NCBI RefSeq assembly: GCF_001883705.2
Contig: NZ_MDEQ02000001.1
Coordinates: 1-64,000 of the forward strand
Direction: 5' to 3'
From: Burkholderia catarinensis
GTDB lineage: Bacteria > Pseudomonadota > Gammaproteobacteria > Burkholderiales > Burkholderiaceae
Length of the DNA stretch: 64,000 nucleotides
Every line of letters begins with the position of its first letter. Position 1 is the stretch's first letter. This document shows, in pieces, positions 30,016 through 39,494 of the stretch. The translations under genes were made by a program, and so were the position numbers. The notes beneath the pieces are model-generated. The model saw nothing but the letters and a program-made list of their open reading frames with translations, searched no databases and was not told the DNA's origin.

Positions 30016-30930
30016 TTACGTGTCGAGCCCGACAATCAGCGACCGGTGTGCGGCGACCCCGGCCATCACGCCCGACGCCGACGCGAACGTCGCGTTGGTC
30101 ATCGGCGTCGACGCGTCGCCGGCCGCGAATGCCCCGGCGACGCTTGTCTGCTTCCACGTATCGACGCGAACGACAGGGCCGAGCGGCCCTTCGTCGAACG
30201 CGCAGCCGAGCTGTTGCGCGAGGTCGCTCGCCATCGTCGTGCGCGCACCGACGAACAGCGCGTCGATCGGCACGACCTGCCCGTCGGCGAGCCGCAGCGC
30301 GTCGATACGCGGTGCATCGCCAAGGATTTCGACGACCGGCGACCGCTCGATGCGCACGCCGCGCGCGCTCAGCAACGCAGCCTCTTCTTCATTCGCGTCG
30401 ACCACGCCCTGCGTGAACCACGTCGTCGGGCCCCAGTCCGGAATCAGGATCGCCTGATGCACGGAAAGCGGATGCGTGGCCAGCACGCCGAGCCGCTGGC
30501 CGCTCACCTCGTACCCATGGCAATACGGACAGTGCAGCACGCTGACGCCCCAGCGTTGCGCGAGCCCCGGCAGCGCGGGCAGTTCGTCGCGGATGCCGGT
30601 CGCGAGAATCAGCCGGTCCGCGCTCGCGCGGCTGCCGTCCGACAGCGTCACGTGGAAGCAGCCATTCGCGTCGCGCTCGGCGGTGCGCGCTTCGCCTTCG
30701 ATCCGCTGCACGGTCGGATACGCCGCGAGCTGCGCGGCGGCTTCGGCAACGATCTGCGCGGGCGGCTTGCCGTCTTGCCCGAAAAAGCCGTGCGCGTGTT
30801 CGGCAAAGCGGTTGCGCGGCCGGCCGGCGTCGATCACGAGCACGCGGCGGCGCGCCCGTGCAAGCTGCATCGCGGCCGACAGCCCCGCAAAGCTGCCGCC
30901 GACCACGATCACTTCATGATGGTTATGCAT
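30016..30930 (-). CDS. FAD/NAD(P)-dependent disulfide-type oxidoreductase (thioredoxin-reductase-like, CPYC)
   Basis: 304 residues from the ATG at 30930 (AAGGAG at -9). FAD motif VIVVGGSFAGLSAAM at the N-terminus, redox pair in LHCPYCHGYEV (about residues 135-145), and the FAD-binding tail VAGAFAAGDAS. It resembles short thioredoxin-reductase-like flavoproteins rather than true TrxB, because the usual GxGxxA NADPH motif is weak. It is divergent from an Rrf2 regulator, pointing to a redox-stress role. Confidence 0.83.
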   Translation of the reverse strand: MHNHHEVIVVGGSFAGLSAAMQLARARRRVLVIDAGRPRNRFAEHAHGFFGQDGKPPAQIVAEAAAQLAAYPTVQRIEGEARTAERDANGCFHVTLSDGSRASADRLILATGIRDELPALPGLAQRWGVSVLHCPYCHGYEVSGQRLGVLATHPLSVHQAILIPDWGPTTWFTQGVVDANEEEAALLSARGVRIERSPVVEILGDAPRIDALRLADGQVVPIDALFVGARTTMASDLAQQLGCAFDEGPLGPVVRVDTWKQTSVAGAFAAGDASTPMTNATFASASGVMAGVAAHRSLIVGLDT

Positions 30931-31002
30931 GCACCCGCTCCTTTCTTGAGCCTGCGTGAATGACGAACGTGCGCCGATGGCGGCCAACTCATGGAACACG
31001 AA

Positions 31003-31041
31003 AAGTTACATGATAGGGGGATGGTATCATTCATGCAACTT
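31003..31041. promoter_or_regulatory. Extended dyad in the oxidoreductase / Rrf2 intergenic region
   Basis: Nested inverted repeats: AAGTT (31003) with AACTT (31037), and ATGATA (31010) with TATCAT (31025), centred on the same axis. The length and position fit an Rrf2 dimer operator shared by both divergent promoters. Confidence 0.5.
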
Positions 31042-31070
31042 CAGAAGTTTCGAGAGAGGGGGGCCCGCTG

Positions 31071-31511
31071 GTGAGAACCGACAGCCGTTTGTCGCGCATG
31101 CTGCATGCGCTGATCCACATGGACCAGGCCGACGGCCCGCTGACGTCGGAGACGATCGCGACGATGCTGTGCACGAATCCGGTCGTCGTGCGGCGCCTGC
31201 TCGGCGGCTTGCGCGACTGCGGCTACGTGCAGTCGGAGAAGGGGCACGGCGGCGGCTGGGCGCTGAGCGTCGCGCTCGACGACATCACGCTGCTCGACGT
31301 CTATCGTGCAGTGGGCGAGCCGCCGCTGTTCTCCGATCTGGTGCCCGAGGACGCGCCCGAATGCCTGGTCGAGCAGGCGGTCAACGCGCATCTGTCCGCG
31401 ACGCTGAAGGACGCCGAAGCATCGCTGCTGGCGCGCTTCGGCGAAGTCACGCTCGGCATGCTGTCGCGCGATTTCGAAGCGAAGGCGGCCCGGCTGCGCA
31501 AGCCGCGCTGA
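31071..31511 (+). CDS. Rrf2-family redox-type regulator
   Basis: 146 residues starting at a GTG preceded by GAGAGGGGGG. Winged HTH with TSETIATMLCTNPVVVRRLL and the wing EKGHGGGWAL. It lacks the three-cysteine Fe-S ligand set of IscR/NsrR but keeps the single Cys in LCTNP found in thiol-sensing Rrf2 proteins of the YwnA/HypR kind, plus C-terminal Cys in DAPECL. It probably represses the divergent CPYC oxidoreductase until oxidised. Confidence 0.82.
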   Translation: MRTDSRLSRMLHALIHMDQADGPLTSETIATMLCTNPVVVRRLLGGLRDCGYVQSEKGHGGGWALSVALDDITLLDVYRAVGEPPLFSDLVPEDAPECLVEQAVNAHLSATLKDAEASLLARFGEVTLGMLSRDFEAKAARLRKPR

Positions 31512-31761
31512 CGCGCCGCAGCATGACGACCGATCGCCGCTGACGTGCGATCCGGCGCGGCCGAAACCACCGCGCCGCCGCGCTCTGTCCCCCAACTTCT
31601 GCCCGGTTCGCCCGCCACAGGGCAAAATACGGGTTTTCCGCACCCGCGAGGGCGCGACCGAATCACGCGCCGGGCGGCGGCAGTGCGCAATCCGCACGCC
31701 GCCGCCGGGCGCCCAGGCAAGATCGCTCGCCGCGTCGCGAGCCCACAGGAGTCCAGACCCC

Positions 31762-32346
31762 ATGCCCGAATCCAACCTGTCCTTCTTCGGCCGGCTGTCG
31801 CTGGCCGTCGGCACGTTCTTCTCCGTGCTCGGCAACCGCGAGTTCGCGGCCGGCGTGCTGCGCGTGCGCGATGGCGCCCCGGCCCCGGTCGCGCCGACCC
31901 CGGCCCCGGCCGCCGCGCCCGTCGCGCCCGCGCCCGTGAAGGCGCCGGCGCCCGAGCTGCGCGAAGCGAGCCCGCAGGCCGCGCTGCAACTGCTCGGCCT
32001 GCTGCAGCGCGATGCGCGCTTCATCGACTTCGTCGAGGAAGACATCGCCGGCTATGCGGACGCCGATATCGGCGCGGCCGCGCGCCTCGTGCACGACGGC
32101 TGCCGCGCCGCGCTGCGCGAACACTTCACGATCGTGCCGGTGCGCGACGAAGCCGAAGGCAGCCGCGTGACGCTGCCGGCCGGCTTCGACGCGACGGCCG
32201 TGCGCGTGACGGGCAACGTGGTCGGCTCGGCGCCGTTCTCGGGCACGGTCAGCCATCGCGGCTGGCGTGTTTCCGACGTGCGCCTGCCGAAGCTGACGGG
32301 CAGCCACGACGCCTCGGTGGTCGCACCGGCGGAGGTGGAACTGTGA
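31762..32346 (+). CDS. DUF2760 protein of an Hsp70-pair operon
   Basis: 194 residues. An N-terminal hydrophobic/amphipathic segment (about 7-24) is followed by an Ala/Pro/Val low-complexity linker (about 37-63) and a C-terminal conserved domain (about 70-194; LQRDARFIDFVEEDIAGYAD, IVPVRDEAEGS). No function is established for DUF2760. The stop overlaps the start of the first Hsp70 gene by 4 nt, indicating translational coupling and a shared function, perhaps as a membrane-linked partner of the chaperones. GGAG lies about 10 nt before the ATG. Confidence 0.78.
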   Translation: MPESNLSFFGRLSLAVGTFFSVLGNREFAAGVLRVRDGAPAPVAPTPAPAAAPVAPAPVKAPAPELREASPQAALQLLGLLQRDARFIDFVEEDIAGYADADIGAAARLVHDGCRAALREHFTIVPVRDEAEGSRVTLPAGFDATAVRVTGNVVGSAPFSGTVSHRGWRVSDVRLPKLTGSHDASVVAPAEVEL

Positions 32347-34184
32347 GCGATCCGCGCTATTCGATCGGTATCGACCTCGGTACGACCCACTGCGCGCTGT
32401 CGTACGTCGACAGCGCCGCGAGCGACGGCGAAACGATCACGCAGCAGGTGCTGCCGATCGCGCAGCTCACCGCGCCCGGCGCGCTGGAATCGCGCGACCT
32501 GTTGCCGTCGTTCCTCTACCTGCCGCATGAAAGCGAACTGACGCAGGGCGACCTGACGCTGCCGTGGACGGCGTCGCGCGGCTTCGCGGTCGGCGAGATG
32601 GCGCGCACCCGCGGCGCTGGCACGCCGATCCGCCTCGTGTCGAGCGCGAAGAGCTGGCTGTGCCACCCGGGCGTCGATCGCCGCGCGGCGATCCTGCCGA
32701 GCGATGCGCCGCCGGAAGTGGCGCGCGTATCGCCGCTGGAAAGCTCGATCCGCTACCTGACGCACCTGCGCGAAGCGTGGGACCACGCGCATCCCGACGC
32801 GCCGTTCGCCGACCAGGACGTGACGGTCACGATCCCCGCGTCGTTCGACCCGGCCGCGCGCGAGCTGACGGCCGAGGCGGCACGCGCCGCCGGCTACTCG
32901 CGGATGACGCTGCTCGAGGAGCCGCAGGCCGCGCTTTACAGCTGGATCCAGAAGAGCCAGGGCGGCTGGCGCAAGCAGGTGCAGGTCGGCGACCTGATCC
33001 TGTGCGTCGACGTCGGCGGCGGCACGACCGACCTGTCGCTGATCGCGGTGGTCGAGCGCGACGGCAATCTCGAACTGCATCGCGTGGCCGTCGGCGAGCA
33101 CATCCTGCTCGGCGGCGACAACATGGATCTCGCGCTGGCGCACATCGTCGCGCGCAAGCTCGCGCAGCAGGGTACGCAGGCCGATCCGTGGCAACTGCGC
33201 GCGCTCACGTACGCATGCCGCGCCGCGAAGGAAACGCTGCTGTCCGATCCGACGACCGACGCGGTGCCGCTCGTCGTGCCGAGCCGCGGCTCGAAGCTGA
33301 TCGGCGGGTCGATCCGCACGGAACTCACGCGCGCGGAACTCACGCAGACGATCCTCGAAGGCTTCTTCCCGCAGGTCGATGCGGCTGCGCGCCCGGTGAG
33401 CCGCGCGCGCGTCGGCCTGACGCAGCTCGGCCTGCCGTATGCGCAGGACGCGGGCATCACGCGCCATCTCGCGGCGTTCCTCGGCCGTCAGGTCGCGGCG
33501 CTCGACACGCTCGAAGGCGTGCAGCGCACGCTGCCGCAGGGCGCGACGTTCCTGCATCCGACGGCCGTGCTGTTCAACGGCGGCGTGTTCAAGTCGACGC
33601 TGCTCACGCAGCGCGTGCTCGACACGCTCAACGGCTGGCTCGCGGCAGAAGGCGCGCCGCCCGCACGCCTGCTCGAAGGCGCGGATCTCGATCTCGCGGT
33701 CGCGCGCGGCGCGGCGTACTACGGCTTCGTGAAGCGTGGTCGTGGCGTGCGGATTCGCGGCGGCACGGCGCGGGCGTACTACGTCGCGATCGAATCGGCG
33801 ATGCCGGCGGTGCCGGGGCTCGAACCGCCGGTGCAGGCGCTGTGTGTCGCGCCGTTCGGGATGGAGGAAGGCTCGGACGCGGCGCTGCCGCCGCAGGAGT
33901 TCGGCCTCGTCGTCGGCGAACCGGTGCAGTTCCGCTTCTTCGGTTCGTCGGTGCGCCGCCAGGATCAGGTCGGCACGCTGCTCGACTACTGGTCGGCGGA
34001 CGAGCTGCAGGAGCTCGAGGAAATCCAGGCGACGCTGCCCGCCGAAGGGCGTACCGTCGGCGAAATCGTGCCGGTGAAGCTGCATGCGCGCGTGACCGAG
34101 GCCGGCACGCTGGAACTCGAGGCGATCCCGAGCGGCACGAACGAGCGCTGGAAGGTCGAGTTCGACGTGCGCGGCGCCGCCTGA
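32343..34184 (+). CDS. Divergent Hsp70-family protein (first of a pair)
   Basis: 613 residues from a GTG that overlaps the DUF2760 stop. The actin-like ATPase motifs are present: IGIDLGTTHCALSYVD (phosphate 1), CVDVGGGTTDLSLI (phosphate 2), HILLGGDNMDLALAHIV, and LFNGGVFKSTLL (adenosine). It lacks a canonical DnaK interdomain linker and the EEVD-type tail. Shares segments such as SSAKSWLCHPGVDRRAAILP with the next gene, so the two are paralogues. Probably a specialised chaperone or ATPase acting with DUF2760; no J-protein or GrpE gene is nearby. Confidence 0.85.
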   Translation: MSDPRYSIGIDLGTTHCALSYVDSAASDGETITQQVLPIAQLTAPGALESRDLLPSFLYLPHESELTQGDLTLPWTASRGFAVGEMARTRGAGTPIRLVSSAKSWLCHPGVDRRAAILPSDAPPEVARVSPLESSIRYLTHLREAWDHAHPDAPFADQDVTVTIPASFDPAARELTAEAARAAGYSRMTLLEEPQAALYSWIQKSQGGWRKQVQVGDLILCVDVGGGTTDLSLIAVVERDGNLELHRVAVGEHILLGGDNMDLALAHIVARKLAQQGTQADPWQLRALTYACRAAKETLLSDPTTDAVPLVVPSRGSKLIGGSIRTELTRAELTQTILEGFFPQVDAAARPVSRARVGLTQLGLPYAQDAGITRHLAAFLGRQVAALDTLEGVQRTLPQGATFLHPTAVLFNGGVFKSTLLTQRVLDTLNGWLAAEGAPPARLLEGADLDLAVARGAAYYGFVKRGRGVRIRGGTARAYYVAIESAMPAVPGLEPPVQALCVAPFGMEEGSDAALPPQEFGLVVGEPVQFRFFGSSVRRQDQVGTLLDYWSADELQELEEIQATLPAEGRTVGEIVPVKLHARVTEAGTLELEAIPSGTNERWKVEFDVRGAA

Positions 34185-34189
34185 GCGCG

Positions 34190-36952
34190 ATGAAGCGTTA
34201 TACGGTCGGCATCGACCTCGGCACCAGCAATACGGTCGTCGCGTACGTCGAGGCCGGTTCCGACGCGATCCGCGTGTTCGACGTCGAGCAACTGGTCGGC
34301 CCCGGCGCGGTGGCCGCGCAGCCGCTGCTGCCGTCGGTGCGCTATCACCCGGCGGCCGGCGAACTTCCGCCGGACGCGCTGCGGCTGCCGTGGGCGGCCG
34401 ATACCCGGGCAAAAGCAAACGCGAATGCGAACGCAGCCGGTGCGCCGCCGGCCGTGATCGGCCGCTACGCGCGCACGCTCGGCGCGCAGGTGCCGGGCCG
34501 GCTCGTGACGAGCGCGAAGAGCTGGCTGTCGCACGCATCGGTCGACCGGCTCGCGGCGATCCTGCCGTGGGGCGCGGCCGACGGCGTCGACAAGGTGTCG
34601 CCGGTCGACGCGAGCGCGAGCTATCTCGCGCATGTGCGCGACGCGTGGGACGTGCGCTTTCCCGATGCGCCGCTCGCGAAGCAGGACGTGATCCTGACGG
34701 TGCCCGCGTCGTTCGACGACGGCGCGCGCGCGTTGACGGTCGAGGCCGCGCGGCGCGCGAAGCTGCCGGCGCTGCGGCTGCTGGAAGAGCCGCAGGCCGC
34801 GTTCTACGACTGGCTGTACGGCCAGCGCGAGACGTTGCGCGACACGTTCGCCGACGCGCGGCGCGTGCTGATCTGCGACGTCGGCGGCGGCACGACCGAC
34901 CTCACGCTCGTCGATGTCGCGCCGGGCGGCGACGGCGAACCGGCCTTCACGCGCGTCGGCGTCGGCAACCACCTGATGCTCGGCGGCGACAACATGGATC
35001 TCGCGCTCGCGCGCCTGGTCGAGACGCGGCTGACCGAGCCCGGCACGCGGCTGTCGGCCGCGAGCCTGTCGCAGCTCGTCGAGCGCTGCCGCGCGGCGAA
35101 GGAGCGGCTGCTCGGCGACGACGCGCCGGCGTCCGTCACCGTCACGCTGCTCGGCGCGGGCAGCAAGCTCGTCGGCGGCGCGCGCTCGGCCGAGCTGACG
35201 CGGCAGGAAGTCGAGCAGATTGTCGTCGACGGCTTCTTTCCGCAGGTCGAGGCCGGCGAACTGCCGCGCCGCGCGCGCGCCGCAATCGTCGAATTCGGGT
35301 TGCCGTATGCGAGCGACCCGGCCGTCACGCGGCACGTCGCCGCGTTCCTGAACCGTCATGCGGAAGGCCCGCTGCCTGACACGCTGCTGCTCAACGGCGG
35401 CGTGTTCCGCGCGGGCGCGCTCGCCGGCCGTCTCGCGCAGACGCTCGGCGCATGGCGCGGCGCGCCGCTCGACGTGCTGCACAACGCGCATCCGGATGTG
35501 GCGGTCGCGCGCGGCGCGGTGGCCTACGGGCTCGCGCGCGCCGGGCATGCGCCGCGCATCGGCGGCGGCTCCGCGCGCAGCTATTTCCTCGTGCTCGACG
35601 ATGGCGCCGATGACGCGGCCGCGCGCGGCGTCTGCCTGCTGCCGCGCGGTGCGGAAGAGGGCCGCGAGATCCGGCTCGAGGATCGCACGTTCGCGCTGCA
35701 ACTCGGGCAGCCGGTGCGTTTCCACCTCGTGTCGACGGTGGCCGAGACCGCGTACCGGCCCGGCGATCTCGTCGATCTCGACGGTGGCGATTTCGTGCGG
35801 CTGCCGCCGATCGCGACGGTCGTCGACGCGAAGGCGGGCAGCGACGCGCGCGAAACGCCGGTGAAGCTCACCGCGTCGCTGACCGAGGTCGGCACGCTCG
35901 AAATGCATTGCATCGCGACCGACGACGCGGCACGCCGCTGGCGGCTCGAATTCCAGTTGCGCGGCGATGCGCCGGCGCATGGCGACGACGCTGCGCTCGC
36001 GCGGCACCCGCGGCTCGACCACGCGATCGAGCTGATCGAGCGCTCGTTCGGCAGCAAGGCCGCGGACGTCACGCCGAAGGACACGCGCCGGTTGCGCGCG
36101 CAACTCGAACAGGTGCTCGGTGCGCGCGAAACGTGGGACGTCGCGCTCGCGCGCGAACTGTTCGACGCATTGCTCGCGCGTGCGCGGCGACGCCGGCGCT
36201 CGGCCGACCACGAGCGTGCGTGGCTGAACCTCGCCGGCTATTGCCTGCGTCCGGGCTTCGGCCATCCGCTCGACGCGTGGCGTATCGAGCAGCTTTGGCC
36301 GCTGTTCGACGACGGGATTCAATACGTGACCGACGGACAGGTGTGGTCCGAGTGGTGGACGCTGTGGCGGCGCGTGGCCGGCGGCCTCGACGACGACGCG
36401 CAGACGCAGGTGCGCGACGCGATCGCGTTCCTCGAACCGTCCGACGACAAGCGGCGCAAGCTGCCGTTCGATCCGGGCAAGGTCGGGCCGGCCGACATGA
36501 CGCGGCTGTCCGCATCGCTCGAACGGCTGCCCGTCGAGCGCAAGGTCGAACTGGCCGAGCGCCTGATCGCGCAGTTGCAGAAGCCGGCCGAGCGCGCGCT
36601 GTGCGCGTGGGCGCTCGGGCGCATCGGTGCGCGCCGGCCGTTCTACGGCAGCGCGCACAGTGTCGTGCCGGCCGACGTCGCGAACGGCTGGCTCGATGCG
36701 CTGTTCGCGCTGGACTGGAAGCAGGTCGAGCCGGCCGCGTTCGCGGCCGCGCAGATTGCACGGATGACCGGCGACCGTTCGCGCGATCTGCCGGACGACA
36801 CGCGTGAGGCGGTGATCCGGCGTCTGTCGGCCGCGAATGCATCGGCGGCCTGGATCGACATGGTGCGCGAAGCAATCGCGTTCGACGAAGCCGACACGGT
36901 GCGCGTGTTCGGCGAAACGCTGCCGGCCGGGTTGAAGCTGCTGGCCGGGTGA
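34190..36952 (+). CDS. Divergent Hsp70-family protein with C-terminal DUF3731 region
   Basis: 920 residues beginning 5 nt after the preceding stop. An Hsp70 ATPase part (about 1-430; VGIDLGTSNTVVAYVE, CDVGGGTTDLTLVD, LMLGGDNMDLALARLVE, LLNGGVFRAGAL) and a beta-type domain (to about 590) are followed by an approximately 320-residue helical extension (DHERAWLNLAGYCLRPGFGH, WRIEQLWPLFDDGIQYV) characteristic of the DUF3731-bearing subgroup. A short Ala/Asn repeat (ANANANAAG) sits near residue 80. It forms one operon with DUF2760 and the first Hsp70. Physiological role unknown. Confidence 0.85.
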   Translation: MKRYTVGIDLGTSNTVVAYVEAGSDAIRVFDVEQLVGPGAVAAQPLLPSVRYHPAAGELPPDALRLPWAADTRAKANANANAAGAPPAVIGRYARTLGAQVPGRLVTSAKSWLSHASVDRLAAILPWGAADGVDKVSPVDASASYLAHVRDAWDVRFPDAPLAKQDVILTVPASFDDGARALTVEAARRAKLPALRLLEEPQAAFYDWLYGQRETLRDTFADARRVLICDVGGGTTDLTLVDVAPGGDGEPAFTRVGVGNHLMLGGDNMDLALARLVETRLTEPGTRLSAASLSQLVERCRAAKERLLGDDAPASVTVTLLGAGSKLVGGARSAELTRQEVEQIVVDGFFPQVEAGELPRRARAAIVEFGLPYASDPAVTRHVAAFLNRHAEGPLPDTLLLNGGVFRAGALAGRLAQTLGAWRGAPLDVLHNAHPDVAVARGAVAYGLARAGHAPRIGGGSARSYFLVLDDGADDAAARGVCLLPRGAEEGREIRLEDRTFALQLGQPVRFHLVSTVAETAYRPGDLVDLDGGDFVRLPPIATVVDAKAGSDARETPVKLTASLTEVGTLEMHCIATDDAARRWRLEFQLRGDAPAHGDDAALARHPRLDHAIELIERSFGSKAADVTPKDTRRLRAQLEQVLGARETWDVALARELFDALLARARRRRRSADHERAWLNLAGYCLRPGFGHPLDAWRIEQLWPLFDDGIQYVTDGQVWSEWWTLWRRVAGGLDDDAQTQVRDAIAFLEPSDDKRRKLPFDPGKVGPADMTRLSASLERLPVERKVELAERLIAQLQKPAERALCAWALGRIGARRPFYGSAHSVVPADVANGWLDALFALDWKQVEPAAFAAAQIARMTGDRSRDLPDDTREAVIRRLSAANASAAWIDMVREAIAFDEADTVRVFGETLPAGLKLLAG

Positions 36953-36962
36953 AAGTCCTGCG

Positions 36963-36997
36963 GGATGCGTCGGTCTCGTTCGCAGGCCGAAGCATCC
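36963..36997 (+). terminator. Hairpin after the Hsp70-pair operon
   Basis: Imperfect stem GGATGC(gt)CGG... pairing with ...CCGA(a)GCATCC, beginning 10 nt after the stop of the DUF3731 gene. No T-run; it lies between convergent genes. Confidence 0.45.
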
Positions 36998-37037
36998 GGT
37001 TGCGCCGGCCGCCGAGCAACGTGGGCATCCTTTTGAT

Positions 37038-38039
37038 TCAGGCGTGCGATACCGCTTCGCGCTGCCGTTCCATCGATTCGATTTCCTTCACGTCCTGCGC
37101 CGCCGTGCGCCGCGCGAGATGAATCCCCGCGAGCATGCAGCGCACCGATCCGCCGGCCAGTTCGAGCGTCGGCACGTCGAGCGGCAGCAGCCGCGCGGAG
37201 TGCTCGATCGTCGCGCGCTGGTCGGGTGCGAGGCACTCGAACGCCCGCCGCGACAGCGCCAGCACGTGTCCGTTCGTTCCCGACAATTCCAGCGTATTGC
37301 CCGCGAAGTTCGCGATCTGCGACTGATCGAGCGCGATCACCGTGCGGCCCGTTTCGGTCAGACGGCGCGCGATCTCGTCGCGGCGCCGGCGGTCGGCGAT
37401 CAGGTCGAGGCCGACCATCGCGAACTCGGTTGCGACGCTCATCATCACGTTCGTGTGATAGATCGGGCGCCCGTCGGCATCGGCCGTATCGAAGCAGATC
37501 GGCTCGAAATTGAAGTGCGTGCAGAAGCGCTCGAGCGCGACCGGATCCGCGCGGCGCGAACGCGCGGTGTACGCGATCCGCGCGACGTGGTCGAGCACCA
37601 TCGCGCCGGTGCCTTCGAGGAACACGTCGTCGTATTCGAGCCCCGAATAGTCGATCACGTCCTGCACCCGATACTCGGCCTTCAGCATTTCGATCACGTC
37701 GGCGCGCCGCTCGCGGCGGCGGTTCGGGCTGTGCATCGGATACAGCGCGACGTGGCCGCCGGGATGCGTCGAGAACCAGTTGTTCGGGAACACGGAGTCG
37801 GGCGTGTCGCGCTCGCCGTGGTCGTCGAACACGTGCACGCGCACGCCCGCATCGGCGAGCGTCTGCGCGGCCGCCGTGACTTCGTCGCGCGCGGCCGCCG
37901 ACACCGACGGCGTGTCGCTCGCGCCGCTGCCGGCCGTGCGCTGGAATGCGTTGTCGGCCGCGGTCTGCGGGTTCGGTACGAAGCGGTGCGGCCGGATCAT
38001 CACGACGGCGGCCGGCGCCTGGATCGATACGAGATTCAT
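37038..38039 (-). CDS. CtlX-like citrulline/arginine hydrolase (amidinotransferase fold)
   Basis: 333 residues of the amidinotransferase/arginine-deiminase superfamily. Catalytic features are visible: acidic FLEGTGAMVLDH, histidine in IYHTNVMMSVA, and the nucleophilic cysteine in GGSVRCMLAGIHL near the C-terminus; FPNNWFSTHPGGHVALYPM is the guanidine-site segment. CtlX of Francisella hydrolyses citrulline to ornithine, and this gene is followed on the same strand by ornithine cyclodeaminase, making a citrulline (or arginine) to ornithine to proline route plausible. Confidence 0.82.
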   Translation of the reverse strand: MNLVSIQAPAAVVMIRPHRFVPNPQTAADNAFQRTAGSGASDTPSVSAAARDEVTAAAQTLADAGVRVHVFDDHGERDTPDSVFPNNWFSTHPGGHVALYPMHSPNRRRERRADVIEMLKAEYRVQDVIDYSGLEYDDVFLEGTGAMVLDHVARIAYTARSRRADPVALERFCTHFNFEPICFDTADADGRPIYHTNVMMSVATEFAMVGLDLIADRRRRDEIARRLTETGRTVIALDQSQIANFAGNTLELSGTNGHVLALSRRAFECLAPDQRATIEHSARLLPLDVPTLELAGGSVRCMLAGIHLARRTAAQDVKEIESMERQREAVSHA

Positions 38040-38098
38040 GGAACGCAGGAACGAAAGGCAAGGAGCCGGGCGGCGCACAGGCCGCCCGGGATTGACGG

Positions 38099-39178
38099 TC
38101 AGCGCGCGAACGCGGCGACGGCTTCGGTGGCGAACGCCGCGTGACCCTGCGCGATCGCGGCCGGGTCGTCGATCAGCGCGAACAGGTTCTTCGGATCGAC
38201 GGCCGGCGGAATCAGCGCGATCTCGACGCCCGCGTTGTGCTGCTGCGCGAGCGCGTACAGGTAGCGCAGCGCCGAGTAGTCCTCGAGCGCGAAGCCGACC
38301 GAGTCGAACACCGTGACCTCGTCCGCGCGTTCGCGGCCGGTCGTCTCGCGTTGCAGCACGCGCCACAGCTCGGTGACGGGGAAGTCGGCCGGCATCTGCT
38401 GGATCTCGCCCTCGATGCGCGACTGCGGCTCGAATTCGACGAACACGCGGCCCGCCTGCAGCACGCCCGCTTCGAGTTCGGTCTTGCCCGGGCAATCGCC
38501 GCCCACGGCGTTCAAATGCATGCCGGGCTCGATCATGTCGGCCGTGACGATCGTCGCGTACGCCTTGTCGGCGGTGACGGTCGTCACGATGTCGGCGCCG
38601 CGCACGGCGTCGGCGGTCGATGCGGCCCGCACGACGCGCAGCGCCGGGTATGCGGCGAGGTTCTGCACGAGCTTGTCGGTCGCGAGCGGATCGACGTCGA
38701 ACACGCGGATTTCGTCGATGCCGAGCAGCGTATGGAACGCGATCGCCTGGAATTCGCTTTGCGCGCCGTTGCCGACCAGCGCCATCGTGCGCGAATCGGG
38801 CCGTGCGAGTGCCCGTGCGGCGAGCACCGACGTGGCGGCCGTGCGCAGCGCGGTCGTCAGCGTGAGTTCGGCGAGCAGCAGCGGGTAGCCGGTATCGACT
38901 TCGGCGAGCGCGCCGAACGCCATCACCGTGTGCATTCCGCGCGCCGCGTTGACGGGGTGGCCGTTCACGTACTTGAACGCGAACAGCGACGCGTTCGCGA
39001 CCGGCATCAGTTCGATCACGCCGTCGCGCGAGTGGCACGCGACGCGCGGCGACTTGTCGAAATCGGCCCAGTGCAGGTAATCGGCGTGCAGCGTGTCGAC
39101 GAGTTCGCGCAGGAACGTCGTGACGCCGGTTTTGGCAATCAGTCGGGCGGTGGCGGGAACGTCGAGGAAGCGAGTCAT
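38099..39178 (-). CDS. Ornithine cyclodeaminase
   Basis: 359 residues with the classic OCD features: substrate-site lysine in FAFKYVNGHP, Rossmann motif MALVGNGAQSEFQ, and the diagnostic catalytic Asp in NAVGGDCPGKTEL. It converts L-ornithine to L-proline and ammonia with bound NAD+. It lies 59 bp upstream of the CtlX-like gene on the same strand and is divergent from an Lrp-type regulator, the usual arrangement for amino-acid-induced catabolism. Confidence 0.88.
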   Translation of the reverse strand: MTRFLDVPATARLIAKTGVTTFLRELVDTLHADYLHWADFDKSPRVACHSRDGVIELMPVANASLFAFKYVNGHPVNAARGMHTVMAFGALAEVDTGYPLLLAELTLTTALRTAATSVLAARALARPDSRTMALVGNGAQSEFQAIAFHTLLGIDEIRVFDVDPLATDKLVQNLAAYPALRVVRAASTADAVRGADIVTTVTADKAYATIVTADMIEPGMHLNAVGGDCPGKTELEAGVLQAGRVFVEFEPQSRIEGEIQQMPADFPVTELWRVLQRETTGRERADEVTVFDSVGFALEDYSALRYLYALAQQHNAGVEIALIPPAVDPKNLFALIDDPAAIAQGHAAFATEAVAAFAR

Positions 39179-39494
39179 CGGTTTGTCTCCTGTCGACCCG
39201 AGTTAGCGCTTTAGCGGTTACTCGGGTCCTATGCATTGGCGTTCTGGTCGACCGGGCGGTGCTTCGGCGCGGGCCCGGGCTTCCGGGAAAGCGGCGGCGC
39301 GGCTTGTCCGGCCGGTCGATGGAGTCATTATTTCCGTGAGTCGAGCCAACAAAAAGACAGCAAAAGTGGCAGATTTATCGATAGACTTGGCAGAATGCCA
39401 GCCAATTTCGGCAGTTTGTCTGGTTTTCGCTGGTCGGAATGCGCAGCCTCCGGCACGCTGGCGGCCGGTCCACGCACAACAGGAAGGCCCGTTC
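39179..39494. promoter_or_regulatory. Divergent promoter region ocd / Lrp regulator
   Basis: A 316-bp gene-free region. From about 39330 it is distinctly AT-rich (CCAACAAAAAGACAGCAAAA, GATTTATCGATAGAC). Within it the dyad TGGCA-GAA-TGCCA (39388-39400) is flanked by further copies of the TGGCAG half-site at 39367 and GGCAG at 39410. This is a plausible multi-site Lrp binding region. Confidence 0.55.

Noticed and set aside
34190..36658. An 890-codon minus-strand frame opposite the second Hsp70
   Set aside because: No recognisable protein; Hsp70 ATPase motifs on the plus strand account for the region.
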